DNA of 52,855 nucleotides from an uncultured Clostridia bacterium (GCA_944377425.1 CALWEX010000097.1:1-52855), one strand, 5' to 3'. Positions 1 through 10,396 are shown, counted from the first letter of the stretch. Numbers and translations are program-made. Notes: a model not told the origin generated them from the letters alone.

Positions 1-1
1 T

Positions 2-718
2 TTAAATTATTGGTTTTTTGCCTGCTGTACCGGCTTTTCTTGGGTAAGTTTTAGGCACTGGTTTTATTTTTTTTATAACTACAGCGCTGTGGGTTATGTC
101 GCTGTTTGGTATAGCTATATCAACAACTTTTTCAACACTTCCGCCTAATAGAGTTATGGCTTTTTGAGCCTCTGCAAGCTCCTCTGTAACATCAGGGCCT
201 TTAAGTGATATAAAATATCCTCCTACAGCAACAAAAGGCATACAGTACTCACAAAGCACATTTAAACGGGCAACAGCACGGCTTACACATAAGTCGAACT
301 TTTCTCTGTAAAGAGAGTTTCTTCCCCCGTCTTCGGCTCTTGAATGAACACACTCTACATTATCAAGCTTAAGCTCTTTTTTAACTTCTTCAAGAAAATT
401 AATTCTTTTGTTAAGTGAGTCAAGAAGTGTAACTTTAATATCATTTCTGGCTATTTTAATTGGTATTCCCGGAAAGCCTGCGCCTGTTCCCACATCAATC
501 ATTGATACATTACTTTTATCAATAAGCGGCAAAACGGAAATACTATCGGCAAAATGCTTTATGGCAATGCCTTCCTCATCGGTTATAGCCGTAAGGTTTA
601 TTTTTTCGTTCCACTCCAAAAGAAGCTTTTTATAAGTTTCAAAATCATTAAGGGCTTTTTCGCTTAGCTCAATACCCATTTTTCCGGCGCAGTCATTTAA
701 AATTTCTTTTCCGTTCAT
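2..718 (-). CDS. rsmG: 16S rRNA (guanine527-N7)-methyltransferase RsmG
   Basis: RsmG (GidB) methylates N7 of G527 in 16S rRNA using S-adenosylmethionine, in the cytosol. The protein has the family's Rossmann core with the motif DVGTGAGFPGIPIKIA near residue 75 and the early motif EWNEKINLTAI. I chose the ATG at 718, giving 238 residues, because an AGGAGAGG ribosome-binding site lies just upstream; an in-frame upstream start at 763 would run deep into mnmG. The gene directly follows mnmG with one base between, the order usual in Firmicutes, and ends at the window edge with its own TAA. Identification is secure. Confidence 0.96.
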   Translation of the reverse strand: MNGKEILNDCAGKMGIELSEKALNDFETYKKLLLEWNEKINLTAITDEEGIAIKHFADSISVLPLIDKSNVSMIDVGTGAGFPGIPIKIARNDIKVTLLDSLNKRINFLEEVKKELKLDNVECVHSRAEDGGRNSLYREKFDLCVSRAVARLNVLCEYCMPFVAVGGYFISLKGPDVTEELAEAQKAITLLGGSVEKVVDIAIPNSDITHSAVVIKKIKPVPKTYPRKAGTAGKKPII

Positions 719-719
719 A

Positions 720-2642
720 TTATTCCTCTCCTTCTGTTTTAGAAGCCCTTTTAATCTGTTCAAGGTATATCATAAGTACGGAAATATCCGCCGGGGAAAC
801 ACCGGCTATTCTAAAGGCATGGCCTATATTAAGTGGTCTAATGTCATTAAGCTTTTGCACTGCCTCAAGTCTTAAGCCTTTTACGTCGTTATAGTCTATA
901 TCTTCCGGCAGAAGTCTGTTTTCAAGCTTTTTAAACTCTTTAACCTGATTATACTGCTGTTTAATATAGCCTTCGTATTTTATCTGTATAGCCGCCTCGT
1001 GAGCCGCCTCGCTGTCTATATCCGGCCTTGTAGTATCTATTTCGGCTAAAATATCATAATTAAGCTCAGGACGCTTTAAAAGCTCGCTTAAGCGTGCTCC
1101 GCTCTTTAAAGGCGTGCTGTGGTGTCTTTCAAGAAATTCCTGTATTTCAGGTCTTAAACCTATTGTAACGGAATTTATACGCTCTTTTTCCGCCGCAATA
1201 AGTTCCTGTTTTTTAAGAAATCTCTGGTATCTTTCATCAGAAATAAGGCCAACCTCATGGCCTATAGGTGTAAGGCGTTCGTCAGCGTTATCCTGTCTTA
1301 AAAGAAGCCTGTATTCAGCTCTTGATGTCATCATTCTGTAAGGCTCTTTGCTGCCTTTTGTTACTATATCATCTATAAGTACACCAATATAAGCATCAGA
1401 ACGGTGAAGTATAACAGGTTCTTTACCCTGCAACATTCTTGCGGCGTTTATTCCGGCTATAAGTCCCTGTGCCGCCGCTTCCTCATAACCACTTGTGCCG
1501 TTAAACTGACCAGCACCAAAAAGACCTTTTATATTTTTAAACTCAAGGCTCAGTTTAAGCTGGGTTGCGTCTATGCAGTCATACTCAATAGCATAAGCTG
1601 TACGCATAAACTCGCAGTTTTCAAGGCCAGGTACTGTACGGTAAAGAGCTATCTGCACTTCTTCTGGCAGTGATGAGCTCATACCCTGAACATAAAGCTC
1701 ATTTGTGTTTTCCCCTTCCGGCTCAACAAATATCTGATGACGCTCTTTATCGGAAAATCTAACAACCTTATCCTCTATAGAAGGACAGTATCTTGGGCCT
1801 GTACCCTCTATAACACCAGCATAAAGCGGTGAGCGGTGAAGATTATTTCTTATAATCTCGTGGGTTTGGTTATTTGTATAAGTAAGATAACACTCCACCT
1901 GAGGCCTTGCTATATCCTCTGCCTTATCCTCAAAAGAGAAAGGCACTATTTTTTCATCGCCATACTGAGGTGTCATTTTTGAAAAATCAACTGTTTTTTT
2001 GTCTATTCTGGCAGGTGTACCTGTTTTAAACCTGTAAAGCTTAATACCCAAATCCATAAGGCTCTGGCTTAATTCCGAAGCCGCTTTTAAACCATTAGGG
2101 CCTGACTGTATTATAGTTTCGCCAAAAAGACAGCGAGCCTTTAAATATGTGCCTGTTGAAAGTATAACAGCTTTTGCCTTATAAACAGCACCAGAAGAAG
2201 TTACAACACCTGTAACAGCTCCGTTTTCAGCCAAAACTTTTGTTACTTCTGCTTGTTTTATTTTAAGGTTAGGCGTTTCTTCCATAACCCTTTTCATTTC
2301 TTCTTTATACCTGTTTTTATCAGCTTGTGCCCTTAATGAATATACCGCCGGACCTTTGCTGGTATTGAGCATTTTTATCTGAAGGTATGTTTTATCTATA
2401 TTTTTGCCCATTTCACCGCCTAAAGCGTCTATTTCGCGCACAAGATGGCCTTTAGAACTTCCGCCTATAGATGGGTTGCAAGGCATCATAGCTATAGAAT
2501 CCAGATTAATGGCAAAAACAACGGTTTTAAATCCAAGCCTTGCTGAGGCAAGTGCCGCTTCACATCCGGCATGTCCAGCGCCTACAACTACTACGTCGCA
2601 TTCATCGGCAATATATGTTTTTTCAGCGTTTATATCACACAT
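720..2642 (-). CDS. mnmG: tRNA uridine-5-carboxymethylaminomethyl modification enzyme MnmG (GidA)
   Basis: MnmG is the FAD-binding partner of MnmE. Together they install the carboxymethylaminomethyl or aminomethyl group at C5 of wobble uridine 34 in tRNAs. The N-terminal dinucleotide-binding motif [13 protein letters not shown] is visible near residues 17-29, and the MnmG signatures CNPSIGG and TGTYL follow. The length of 640 residues fits the family (about 620-640). The ATG at 2642 has an AGGAG site 9 bases upstream. It sits 15 bases after mnmE, consistent with co-transcription of the two subunits of one complex. Confidence 0.97.
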   Translation of the reverse strand: MCDINAEKTYIADECDVVVVGAGHAGCEAALASARLGFKTVVFAINLDSIAMMPCNPSIGGSSKGHLVREIDALGGEMGKNIDKTYLQIKMLNTSKGPAVYSLRAQADKNRYKEEMKRVMEETPNLKIKQAEVTKVLAENGAVTGVVTSSGAVYKAKAVILSTGTYLKARCLFGETIIQSGPNGLKAASELSQSLMDLGIKLYRFKTGTPARIDKKTVDFSKMTPQYGDEKIVPFSFEDKAEDIARPQVECYLTYTNNQTHEIIRNNLHRSPLYAGVIEGTGPRYCPSIEDKVVRFSDKERHQIFVEPEGENTNELYVQGMSSSLPEEVQIALYRTVPGLENCEFMRTAYAIEYDCIDATQLKLSLEFKNIKGLFGAGQFNGTSGYEEAAAQGLIAGINAARMLQGKEPVILHRSDAYIGVLIDDIVTKGSKEPYRMMTSRAEYRLLLRQDNADERLTPIGHEVGLISDERYQRFLKKQELIAAEKERINSVTIGLRPEIQEFLERHHSTPLKSGARLSELLKRPELNYDILAEIDTTRPDIDSEAAHEAAIQIKYEGYIKQQYNQVKEFKKLENRLLPEDIDYNDVKGLRLEAVQKLNDIRPLNIGHAFRIAGVSPADISVLMIYLEQIKRASKTEGEE

Positions 2643-2657
2643 TAATATTCACTCCTG

Positions 2658-4049
2658 TTATTTACCAAGGCAGAATTTTTCAAATATTCTGTTTATAATA
2701 TCTTCCTGAAGGCTTTCGCCTGTTATTTCACCCAAAAAGTCTATAGCCTGGGAAATATCCATGGATACAAAATCTTCCGGCATACGTATTTCTATTGTAT
2801 TAAGGGCTTTTTCAAGGGCCTGGGCGGCTTTTTCAAGGGAATTTTTATGGCGTACATTACTTACCATAACTCCGTCACCTGCTTCAACTGTGCCACTTGT
2901 AAGTATTTCTTCAAGAAGTTTTAAAAGCTCCTCTGTGCCCTTTTGCTCCTTAACAGAAACACGCAGTATATTTTTGCTCTCCAAAAGAGAATTTATTTCG
3001 TTTTCTTCCGCCTTTTGGTCTAAATCAGTTTTATTAAGAAGCACTATATGCTTTTTGTTTTTAATAAAATCAATAAGTTTCTTATCATCATCATCTAAAA
3101 CACGGGATAAATCCAGCATAAGCAGTATAATGTCGGCATTTTCCGCTCTTTGTACAGAGCGCTCAACGCCTATTTTTTCTACCACATCATCGGTATCCCT
3201 AACACCAGCTGTATCTGTTATTCTTACTGGTATACCTGCTATATTAAAGTATTCCTCAACAGTATCTCTTGTAGTTCCCGGCACATCTGTTACAATAGCC
3301 CTTTCCTCTTTAAGAAGAAAATTTAAAAGTGAGCTTTTGCCTACATTTGGCTTACCAAGTATAACCATATTAACGCCATCACGAACCATTTTGCCCATAT
3401 CCGCCGTATCAATAAGCTTTTGAACACTGTTTAAGGCTTGGTTTACTGTTTTATTAAGTGAGGCATAAGTTTCTTCTTCAATATCGTGTTCCGGGTAATC
3501 AATAGCCGCCTCTATTGTGGAAACTGCATCTATAAGGCCGCTTCTTATTTCTTTTACTTTTTCAGAAAGAGCACCGGAAAGCTGATTTACGGCATTTTTC
3601 ATAGAAAGCTCAGTTTTGGAATTTATAATATCAATTACGGCTTCGGCCTGAGAAAGGTCTATACGGCCGTTTAAAAATGCTCTTTTTGTAAATTCGCCAG
3701 GCTCTGCTGTTCTTGCCCCTGCAAGTGTTACTGTTTCCATAACTTTTTTAACTGCCGCAGTACCGCCATGGCAGTTTATTTCCACAACGTCCTCTTTTGT
3801 ATAAGACGCTGGGCCTTTCATAATACTAACAAGCACTTCGTCTACTGTATTTCCGTTTTTGTCTATTATATTTCCATAAGTTATAGTATGAGTCGGCTTA
3901 TCTTTTAACTTAACGCCTGAAACACTTTTAAATATTTTATCAGCAATATCTATACTGCCTTTACCGCTTATTCGTATTATACCTATGCCTCCAGAACCCA
4001 TAGGTGTTGAAACAGCGGCTATTATATCATCTAAAAAGGCTGTTTTCAA
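2658..4049 (-). CDS. mnmE: tRNA modification GTPase MnmE (TrmE)
   Basis: MnmE is the GTPase half of the wobble-uridine modification complex with MnmG. Domains in order are an N-terminal formyl-tetrahydrofolate-binding domain (STPMGSGGIGIIRISG), a helical domain, and an inserted G domain with P-loop GKPNVGKSSLLN, DTAG and NKTD. It ends in the C-terminal CLGK that carries the catalytic cysteine. I placed the start at a TTG at 4049, giving 463 residues, because AAAGGAG lies 9 bases upstream and the homologous region begins there. A longer reading from 4073 has no such site. A terminator separates it from the jag operon, so mnmE probably has its own promoter. Confidence 0.95.
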   Translation of the reverse strand: MKTAFLDDIIAAVSTPMGSGGIGIIRISGKGSIDIADKIFKSVSGVKLKDKPTHTITYGNIIDKNGNTVDEVLVSIMKGPASYTKEDVVEINCHGGTAAVKKVMETVTLAGARTAEPGEFTKRAFLNGRIDLSQAEAVIDIINSKTELSMKNAVNQLSGALSEKVKEIRSGLIDAVSTIEAAIDYPEHDIEEETYASLNKTVNQALNSVQKLIDTADMGKMVRDGVNMVILGKPNVGKSSLLNFLLKEERAIVTDVPGTTRDTVEEYFNIAGIPVRITDTAGVRDTDDVVEKIGVERSVQRAENADIILLMLDLSRVLDDDDKKLIDFIKNKKHIVLLNKTDLDQKAEENEINSLLESKNILRVSVKEQKGTEELLKLLEEILTSGTVEAGDGVMVSNVRHKNSLEKAAQALEKALNTIEIRMPEDFVSMDISQAIDFLGEITGESLQEDIINRIFEKFCLGK

Positions 4050-4101
4050 ATTAAACGCTCCTTTACAAAACACAAATAATCGTATCTATACTACAATACA
4101 C

Positions 4102-4146
4102 AAAAAAAGCCCGATTTTCAAGTTATAATATCTGAAAATCAGGCTT
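4102..4146 (-). terminator. Rho-independent terminator of the rpmH-to-jag operon
   Basis: On the minus strand a 14-base stem (arms 4107-4120 and 4133-4146, one G-U pair) is followed by a run of seven T residues. It lies directly after jag, so it should end the rpmH-rnpA-yidD-yidC-jag transcript and separate it from mnmE. Confidence 0.88.
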
Positions 4147-4162
4147 AAAGAGCCGAATATTA

Positions 4163-4780
4163 TTATTTAAGGGCAATTACTACATTTCTGTATGGTTCTT
4201 CACCCTCGGAATATGTAGTTACGTATTTATTGTTCTGAAGGCTTGAGTGAATTATCCTTCTTTCGTAAGGGTTCATAGGCTCAAGAACAACTTTTTTACC
4301 TGTCTGTTTAACTTTTTTAGCAAGGTTATAAGCTAAAGACTCAAGAGTTTCTTTCCTTCTCTGGCGGTAGTTTTCAGTATCTATTGTAATTGAAAGATAA
4401 GGTGCGTCGCCTTTGTTTACAACAAGGTTTACAAGATACTGTATAGAGTCAAGTGTTTGACCTCTTTTACCTATAAGTATTCCCATATCACTGCCGGAAA
4501 GGTTTATTAAAAGCTGTTTTTCTTTAAGCTCAGTTTCTATATTAACTATTATACCCATAGCTACAAACATTTCCCTAAGGAATTCTTTAGCTACTTTTTC
4601 CGGATTAAACTTAACGGAAGCCTTTATAACTGCGTCTTTTGAGCCAAAGCCTAAAAAGCCTTTTGCTGCTTTTTCTACAACCTCTATATTAAGCTCATCG
4701 GCGGAAGAAACATTAAGTCTGCGAACGGCTTCTTCAATAGCCTTTTCCTCTGTTTTAGCTGAAACTTGTATCTCCTGCAT
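4163..4780 (-). CDS. jag: Jag/KhpB, KH and R3H domain RNA-binding protein
   Basis: Jag (KhpB, EloR) is a cytosolic RNA-binding protein linked to cell elongation and sporulation control in Firmicutes. The 205 residues show the Jag-N domain (first 50 residues), a KH domain with GILIGKRGQTLDSIQYL (about residues 94-110), and a C-terminal R3H domain starting at RQRRKETLESLA. Its ATG overlaps the yidC TAA (TAATG), which indicates translational coupling. The gene order yidC-jag is conserved in Firmicutes. Confidence 0.94.
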   Translation of the reverse strand: MQEIQVSAKTEEKAIEEAVRRLNVSSADELNIEVVEKAAKGFLGFGSKDAVIKASVKFNPEKVAKEFLREMFVAMGIIVNIETELKEKQLLINLSGSDMGILIGKRGQTLDSIQYLVNLVVNKGDAPYLSITIDTENYRQRRKETLESLAYNLAKKVKQTGKKVVLEPMNPYERRIIHSSLQNNKYVTTYSEGEEPYRNVVIALK

Positions 4781-5787
4781 TATTTATTCTCCTCCTCAAG
4801 CTTAGCTTCTCTCTTTTTAAGGAATTTAACTACAAGCAGTGTCTGACCAGCTTGAATAAGGTTACTTACTGTCCAATAAACACCAAGACCAGCAGGAAGA
4901 CTTATAGTCATAACACCCATCATAATAGGCATCATATAGTTCATTATCTTCATTGACTGCATAGTAGGGTCCTGCGCTGAAGCGCCTGCCTGTGCCGATG
5001 AATTTCTTGTAAGGGCATAGGTTTGGAAGAATGTAGTAGCACCAGCCGCTATAGGTACAAGTATACCTGGAAAACTAAGGCCAGGGTTTGTAACCATGCT
5101 AATGCCAAGGAAATACTCCATTTCTGTCTTAACATCAAGAAGTGGTGAAAGCTCATTGGCAAAACTGCCTATTGAATTTAAAACAGTATTCCAATCATTA
5201 AGTGTAAGCTGGCTTATAAGGTTTTTAATATCTGCTGCCTGAGCTACGTCAACTGTAAGCTTGTGCTGCATTATAATATCAGAAAGAGCCGCAAGCCTTG
5301 TATCAACAGGTATGCTCATAATTACGTTTGTTATAGCGTCATAGTTCTGGCCTACAACGTCAACGTATACATATGCCTGCTGAAAAATATAGAATAAAGC
5401 ATAAAGAATAGGAAGCTGTATAAGCAAAGGAAGACATCCGCCAAGCATGCTTACGTTATTGTCTTTTTGAATTCTTTGCATTTCAAGAGACATTCTCTGC
5501 TGGCTTTCCATATCTTTTTTGCCTTCATATTTCTTTCTTATTTTCATTAACTCCGGCTGTATTTTCTGCATAGCCATTGTTGACTTCTGCTGTTTAATAA
5601 GCAGCGGAGTAAATATAAGCTTAACTATAATAGTAAATAAAATAATGGCCATACCCAACGCGTTTACCGGACTTATGGAATATATAAAATTAAAAAGCGC
5701 GTTGTAAACTATTCCTAATAAGCTTGCTATAGGCCCAATTATTATACCAGGCGTTCTAGCGGCGAGTAATGCAAAAGTTGTACTCAA
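4780..5787 (-). CDS. yidC: Membrane protein insertase YidC/SpoIIIJ
   Basis: YidC inserts membrane proteins alone or with SecYEG; the sporulation form is called SpoIIIJ. The five-helix core is visible: a first helix near residues 30-55 with a charged face (FTIIVKLIFTPLLIKQQKS), then the cytosolic coiled hairpin rich in K, E and Q, then LPLLIQLPILYALFYIF and later hydrophobic segments. I prefer a TTG start at 5787 because the GAGGGGG site is 8 bases upstream; the TTG at 5793 would be only 2 bases away. There is no obvious lipobox, so it is unlike lipoprotein YidC forms. The TAA overlaps the jag ATG. Confidence 0.93.
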   Translation of the reverse strand: MSTTFALLAARTPGIIIGPIASLLGIVYNALFNFIYSISPVNALGMAIILFTIIVKLIFTPLLIKQQKSTMAMQKIQPELMKIRKKYEGKKDMESQQRMSLEMQRIQKDNNVSMLGGCLPLLIQLPILYALFYIFQQAYVYVDVVGQNYDAITNVIMSIPVDTRLAALSDIIMQHKLTVDVAQAADIKNLISQLTLNDWNTVLNSIGSFANELSPLLDVKTEMEYFLGISMVTNPGLSFPGILVPIAAGATTFFQTYALTRNSSAQAGASAQDPTMQSMKIMNYMMPIMMGVMTISLPAGLGVYWTVSNLIQAGQTLLVVKFLKKREAKLEEENK

Positions 5788-5818
5788 AACCAAATCCCCC
5801 TCGATTTATTGTTGTCTT

Positions 5819-6040
5819 TCATGGCACAGGGTCATATCCTCCCTTATGGAACGGATGGCATTTAAGAAGTCGGCGAACACCAAGATACCCGCCTTTAAAA
5901 ACGCCATATTTTGTAACAGCCTCATACATATACTGAGAACAGGTTGGAGTAAACCTGCAGCATGGGCCGAAATGCGGCGATATACAAAGCTGATAAAACC
6001 TGATTAATAAAAGAAGAATTTTTTTAATCATATCAATCAT
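5819..6040 (-). CDS. yidD: Membrane protein insertion efficiency factor YidD
   Basis: YidD is a small membrane-associated protein that assists YidC-dependent insertion. The 73 residues contain the family core [19 protein letters not shown] and the end HKGGYDPVP, with all conserved cysteines. An alternative ATG sits three codons in. It lies between rnpA and yidC in the usual order. Confidence 0.95.
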   Translation of the reverse strand: MIDMIKKILLLLIRFYQLCISPHFGPCCRFTPTCSQYMYEAVTKYGVFKGGYLGVRRLLKCHPFHKGGYDPVP

Positions 6041-6099
6041 ACTTCTTTCAATACCAATACAAACTTCTGTTACGGACGATTATAAAAAGCATGCCTTTG

Positions 6100-6450
6100 T
6101 CAGGATTTTTTTGTCAGCAGGTCATGTTTTTTCAATAAACTTAAAAGAGCTTTGTTTATTTGGCTATAGTCGCACTCAGCAGCTGAGGAGCGGGCAATAA
6201 CTACTATATCATATCCCCGCTGAATATCTTCTTCCATAAGCCTGTAACTTTCTTTAATAAGTCTTGTAACTCGGCTTCTTACAACGCTTTTGCCGACTTT
6301 TTTGCTTACGGATATGCCAAGACGATTAGAATCCGGATATTTCTTATTTTTAATAACGTACATAACCAAATAGCGGTTTGCCAAAGACTTACCCTTATTG
6401 TATACAAACCTGAACTGAAAATTCTTTTTAATGGACTGTGTAAATTTCAA
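6100..6450 (-). CDS. rnpA: Ribonuclease P protein component
   Basis: RnpA is the basic protein subunit of RNase P, which matures the 5' ends of tRNAs with the RnpB RNA. The 116 residues include the family signature [18 protein letters not shown] (about residues 43-60) and N-terminal aromatic residues that line the substrate cleft. The start reads TTG with a weak AAGG upstream. It follows rpmH, the universal arrangement. Confidence 0.95.
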   Translation of the reverse strand: MKFTQSIKKNFQFRFVYNKGKSLANRYLVMYVIKNKKYPDSNRLGISVSKKVGKSVVRSRVTRLIKESYRLMEEDIQRGYDIVVIARSSAAECDYSQINKALLSLLKKHDLLTKKS

Positions 6451-6482
6451 TTTATCACAACCTTAACGCTTTAAAAATTAAA

Positions 6483-6501
6483 AGGCCACTATCCGCGGCC
6501 T
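6483..6501 (-). other. Small GC hairpin between rpmH and rnpA
   Basis: Arms AGGCC and GGCCT pair around a 9-base loop, followed on the minus strand by TTTT. It is short and could be a weak attenuator that lets more rpmH than rnpA be made, or an RNA-processing site. This is inference from shape and position only. Confidence 0.4.
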
Positions 6502-6525
6502 GTAAATACAAAGTATTTGATTTAA

Positions 6526-6660
6526 TTATGCAGATAATACTTTTCTTCCTTTTCTTCTTCTTGCAGAGAGAACTTTTCTGCCGTTGGCAGTAGCCATTCT
6601 TTTTCTGAAGCCGTGTACTTTGCTTCTCTGTCTTTTCTTTGGCTGGAATGTCATCTTCAT
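6526..6660 (-). CDS. rpmH: 50S ribosomal protein L34
   Basis: L34 is a 44-residue, very basic large-subunit protein. The reading begins [20 protein letters not shown] and ends GRKVLSA, matching the family over its whole length. A GGAGG site lies upstream of the ATG at 6660. It heads the minus-strand operon behind a strong promoter. Confidence 0.97.
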   Translation of the reverse strand: MKMTFQPKKRQRSKVHGFRKRMATANGRKVLSARRRKGRKVLSA

Positions 6661-6720
6661 GTCTTACGCACCTCCTTAAACTACTTTTTTGCGCCTGTCC
6701 TGCACAAAAGCACTGCTACC

Positions 6721-6749
6721 ATTATAATAAATAAAACCCCTTGCGTCAA
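6721..6749 (-). promoter_or_regulatory. Sigma-A promoter of rpmH operon
   Basis: On the minus strand TTGACG (6744-6749) and TATAAT (6721-6726) are separated by exactly 17 bases, about 60 bases before the rpmH ATG. This near-consensus promoter faces away from dnaA. Confidence 0.8.
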
Positions 6750-7273
6750 GAAAATTAAATTGAAATATACCAATAAATAGTATAAATTAAGCATTTTTAT
6801 TATACAAAAAATTACAAATTTTATATTTTTGTATATATAGTGCTTAAATTAAAATTATACACATTATATTGAATTGTTAATAATTCTGCCATAAAATCTC
6901 TCCACATTTAAAGCCTCTAATATGTTGATAAGAAATAAATATTTTGTTATATTATAGTGGATAACTCAGGATTGCGGTTTATAAAAGCCACATAAAAAAT
7001 ACAAAATACTAATATTTCACATTTTGTGTTTTATTTTAATTCAAATTCCACATAAAAAGACAATATTAAAAATTAAATATGTGGATATTTTATGTTGATT
7101 TTTGTTGAAAAGTGTATAACATATATATTTGTCTTATTTTTTAGCCTATATATTGATTATTTAATGATTTTACCACTACAAAACCGATATTTTTCCAAAA
7201 AGTTATCAACAGCTTGTGCACAACATTGTTGATAACTTATAAAAATGTGATTTGTATAGTTTTAAAATTATTA
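6750..7273. other. oriC: Origin of replication oriC, upstream part
   Basis: This gene-free, very AT-rich stretch separates rpmH from dnaA, the usual site of bacterial oriC in Firmicutes. Perfect TTATCMACA DnaA boxes are at 6923-6931 (minus), 7203-7211 (plus) and 7227-7235 (minus). The last two face each other around the palindrome TTGTGCACAA (7214-7223). Near matches are AGTGGATAA at 6956-6964 and TGTGGATAT at 7080-7088. Gene orientation diverges here, as expected for bidirectional replication. Confidence 0.85.
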
Positions 7274-7302
7274 TTTACACATTTATTATTGTAATATGTA
7301 AT
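7274..7302 (+). promoter_or_regulatory. Predicted dnaA promoter
   Basis: TTTACA (7274-7279) and TGTAAT (7297-7302) are spaced 17 bases apart, about 95 bases before the dnaA ATG. Facing DnaA boxes at 7203-7235 lie immediately upstream, which suggests DnaA autorepression. This is a motif-based prediction. Confidence 0.5.
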
Positions 7303-7395
7303 ATATATTTTCACTTTTTTAACTATTCTGAATTTTTAAATTTTTATGCGGCTTTAAAATGACTTTTTTTACACATAAAAACAAAGGAGGAAAAA

Positions 7396-8721
7396 ATGGA
7401 CGATTTATATTTAAGCTGGCAGAAGGCTCTGTCACTTATAGAAAAAAATCTTGAGGACCCTATAAGCTTCAATACATGGATAAAGCCTCTTAAAATACAT
7501 GTCTGCGATGGCAGAGACCTTGTTTTAAAGGCTGAAAACGACTTCAGCAAAACTCAGGTAGAAAACAAGTATCTTTCACTTATTAAAAACGCGCTTATAG
7601 AAGTTACGCATATTGAATACAACATAATGCTTATAGGCTCATCCAACATATCATCTTTAAATAACCAGCAGTCAAAAACAAATGACCCTATAGCAGCAGC
7701 AAACCTTAATCCTAAATATGTTTTTGAATCTTTTGTTGTTGGAAACAGCAACAGAATGGCTCATGCAGCTTCTTTAGCTGTAGCCGAAGCTCCGGCTAGT
7801 GCATATAACCCGCTTTTCCTTTACGGAAATGTAGGTCTTGGCAAAACACACCTTATGCATTCAATAGCGCATTATATTTTGCAGAAAAAGCCAGACACAA
7901 AAGTTTTGTATGTTACAAGCGAAACTTTTACAAATGAGCTTATTAATTCCATTAGTACAAACAAAAATGAGGAATTCAGAAACAAATACCGCAACATAGA
8001 CGTGCTTCTTATAGACGATATTCAGTTTATAGCTCAAAAAGAACGTACACAGGAAGAATTTTTCCATACATTTAATGCTCTGCACAGCAGCAACAAACAA
8101 ATTATAATTTCATCTGACCGTCCACCTAAAGAAATCAAAACACTTGAAGAAAGACTTAAAACACGTTTTGAATGGGGACTTATAGCTGATATTCAGCCGC
8201 CTGACTATGAAACAAGAATTGCAATTTTAAGAAAAAAAGCAAAGCTTGACTCCATAGTAGTTCCAGACAGTGTTATGAATTATATAGCAAAATACATAGA
8301 TACCAATATTCGAGAGCTGGAAGGCGCTTTAACAAGAATAGTAGCTTTTGCCAAGCTTACAAACAGAGAAGTTACTGTTGAGCTGGCAGAAGAAGCAATG
8401 AAAGACATATTCGAAAGAGCTTCCGAAAACAAAATGACAACTGAGTTTATTCAGGAGATAGTAGCAAACTACTATAAAATTACTGTTGCAGACCTTAAAG
8501 GAACCAAAAAACCTAAAAACATAGCATATCCAAGACAAATAGGTATGTATCTTTCAAGGAAACTTTTGGACATATCACTTTCAGCCATAGGTGAGGACTA
8601 CGGCGGAAGGGATCACACAACAGTGCTTCATGCATGCAATAAAATAGAAAAAGATTTGGAAAACGATTCAAAGCTTTCAGAAACACTTCTGGAGCTTGAA
8701 AAGCGTATAAAAGGGCTTTAA
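7396..8721 (+). CDS. dnaA: Chromosomal replication initiator protein DnaA
   Basis: DnaA binds TTATCMACA boxes, oligomerises on ATP and opens the origin. The 441 residues show domain I (1-75), a short linker, the AAA+ domain with Walker [10 protein letters not shown] (144-152) and Walker [10 protein letters not shown] (203-211), and the C-terminal helix-turn-helix with the signature [15 protein letters not shown]. The ATG has AAGGAGG 6 bases upstream. It is flanked by origin DNA on both sides and followed by dnaN. Confidence 0.98.
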   Translation: MDDLYLSWQKALSLIEKNLEDPISFNTWIKPLKIHVCDGRDLVLKAENDFSKTQVENKYLSLIKNALIEVTHIEYNIMLIGSSNISSLNNQQSKTNDPIAAANLNPKYVFESFVVGNSNRMAHAASLAVAEAPASAYNPLFLYGNVGLGKTHLMHSIAHYILQKKPDTKVLYVTSETFTNELINSISTNKNEEFRNKYRNIDVLLIDDIQFIAQKERTQEEFFHTFNALHSSNKQIIISSDRPPKEIKTLEERLKTRFEWGLIADIQPPDYETRIAILRKKAKLDSIVVPDSVMNYIAKYIDTNIRELEGALTRIVAFAKLTNREVTVELAEEAMKDIFERASENKMTTEFIQEIVANYYKITVADLKGTKKPKNIAYPRQIGMYLSRKLLDISLSAIGEDYGGRDHTTVLHACNKIEKDLENDSKLSETLLELEKRIKGL

Positions 8722-9055
8722 CACTTGTTATTATTTTAACATATAACTTATCAGTGTTATAATTATTATATTTTCTTATTTTTTCTAACACTTTATATTG
8801 TTTTCGATGTTAGAAAACTATTAACATAGCTATGTGGATTTGATGTTAATTAATTGTTTATAACAGCCAACATTTTTAAGCCATGTTAAAATTGTGGACA
8901 ACCGGTAAATTAATATAAAACTTATATACATCATTATCCAGAAATAATTTTACGCTTTTTTATGGCTTTTTTATACTTATCAACAAATTAACAGCCACTA
9001 CTACTATGATTACTAAAAAGAACTTATTTATATATGTATTGCGCACAGAAGGGAG
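8722..9055. other. oriC: Origin of replication oriC, downstream part (dnaA-dnaN spacer)
   Basis: This AT-rich spacer corresponds to the side that carries the unwinding element in Bacillus-type bipartite origins. A perfect TTATCAACA box lies at 8977-8985. Weaker ones are TGTGGATTT (8831-8839), TGTGGACAA (8892-8900) and TTATCCAGA (about 8934-8942). No gene is visible. Unwinding activity here is inferred from position. Confidence 0.65.
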
Positions 9056-9067
9056 TTGTCAACAAAC

Positions 9068-10165
9068 ATGAAATTAACATTAGATAAGGATTTGCTTATA
9101 GAAGGAATAAACACTGTTTCAAAGGCAGTAAGCACCCGAACAACCCTCCCGGTACTGGAATGTATACTTCTTACTGCTCAAAACGATACACTTACTCTTA
9201 CTGCCAGTGACCTTGAAATAAGTATTAAATCTGCACCTATTTTGGCTGATGTTTCGGAAAATGGCTCAACAGCTATAGAAGCAAAACTTTTTTCAGAAAT
9301 TATAAGACGTTTAAATGGTGATAAAGTTACAATTTCTGTAAATGATAAAGAAGCAATTATAAAATGTGGTTTTTCTGAATTTACTGTTATGATTCAGCCA
9401 GCAGAAGATTTTCCTGATATTCCGGAAGTTGAAAAGGAATATTCTTATAAATTAAAGCAGAATGATTTAAGAGATATGATAAATTCTACTATTTTTTCTG
9501 TAGCAATGGATGAGTCAAAACCTTTTCTTACTGGTGAACTTATGGAATTTAAAAAAGACAGAACAAATGTTGTTTCTGTAGATGGATTTAGAATTTCATA
9601 CAGGTCTCAGAGTACTGATAACGAAAAAGAATCAAAAGTTATTATACCAGCTAAAACAATGAGAGAAATAAGCAGAATTCTTTCAGGCAATGAAGAAGAC
9701 GAGACTGAAATTTTTGTTACAGAAAAACATGTTCTTTTCAGTATAAATGGAAACACAGTAGTTACAAGAACTATTGAAGGAGATTACATAAAATATGAGC
9801 AGACATTTACCGACGAGTATAAAACAAAAATTGTTTTAGACCGTGCAGAGATTATTTCATCTCTTGAAAGAGCATCTCTTATATCACGTGATGCAAGAAA
9901 AATGCCTGTTAAGCTGGAAATAGGCGGAGGAAAAGTTATTATAACTTCACAAACCGAAATAGGTAAGGCTTATGAAGAAATAGATTCTGTAACTGAGGGT
10001 GAGGAGCTTAAAATTGCTTTTAATCCAAGATATTTAATAGACGCTTTAAAAGCTATTGAAGATGAAAGGGTTACAATACAGTTTAATTCTCCTTTAGGTC
10101 CTTGTATTATTAAGCCTCAGGATGGAGATTTGTATAAATATTTAATTCTTCCTTTAAGAATTTAA
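9068..10165 (+). CDS. dnaN: DNA polymerase III beta subunit (sliding clamp)
   Basis: DnaN forms the dimeric ring that tethers DNA polymerase III to DNA. The 365 residues contain the three clamp domains and begin MKLTLDKDLLIEGINTVSKA, with the family motif TRTTLPVLE soon after. I chose the ATG at 9068 because an in-frame TTG at 9056 abuts the GGGAG site with no spacing. The protein ends in the typical YLILPLRI. It is co-oriented with dnaA, the S4 gene and recF. Confidence 0.97.
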   Translation: MKLTLDKDLLIEGINTVSKAVSTRTTLPVLECILLTAQNDTLTLTASDLEISIKSAPILADVSENGSTAIEAKLFSEIIRRLNGDKVTISVNDKEAIIKCGFSEFTVMIQPAEDFPDIPEVEKEYSYKLKQNDLRDMINSTIFSVAMDESKPFLTGELMEFKKDRTNVVSVDGFRISYRSQSTDNEKESKVIIPAKTMREISRILSGNEEDETEIFVTEKHVLFSINGNTVVTRTIEGDYIKYEQTFTDEYKTKIVLDRAEIISSLERASLISRDARKMPVKLEIGGGKVIITSQTEIGKAYEEIDSVTEGEELKIAFNPRYLIDALKAIEDERVTIQFNSPLGPCIIKPQDGDLYKYLILPLRI

Positions 10166-10177
10166 GAAGGTGTTTTT

Positions 10178-10396
10178 ATGGAAACAGTGCGTATAAAAGA
10201 TGAATATATAAAATTAAATCAGTTAATGAAATTATGCGGCTTTGTAGGACGCGGTTCTGATGTAAAACTTCTTGTTGATGATGGCCTTATAACACTTAAT
10301 GGCCAGGTAGTTACAGAGCTTAGAAAAAAAATACATCCCGGAGATATAGTTAACGTGCAGGGGATAGGCGAAGTTAAAGTGGAGGAAAATATTTAA
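10178..10396 (+). CDS. yaaA: S4 domain RNA-binding protein YaaA
   Basis: This 72-residue protein is almost entirely an S4 RNA-binding fold, with IKLNQLMKLCGFVGRGSDVK and later HPGDIV. In Bacillus the equivalent between dnaN and recF is YaaA (RlbA), linked to large-subunit assembly. It starts 12 bases after dnaN and ends 4 bases before recF, so all three are probably one operon. Confidence 0.92.
   Translation: METVRIKDEYIKLNQLMKLCGFVGRGSDVKLLVDDGLITLNGQVVTELRKKIHPGDIVNVQGIGEVKVEENI

Noticed and set aside
7080-7088. Further DnaA boxes such as TGTGGATAT counted as perfect
   Set aside because: It has a mismatch at the last position, so it was listed only as a near match.
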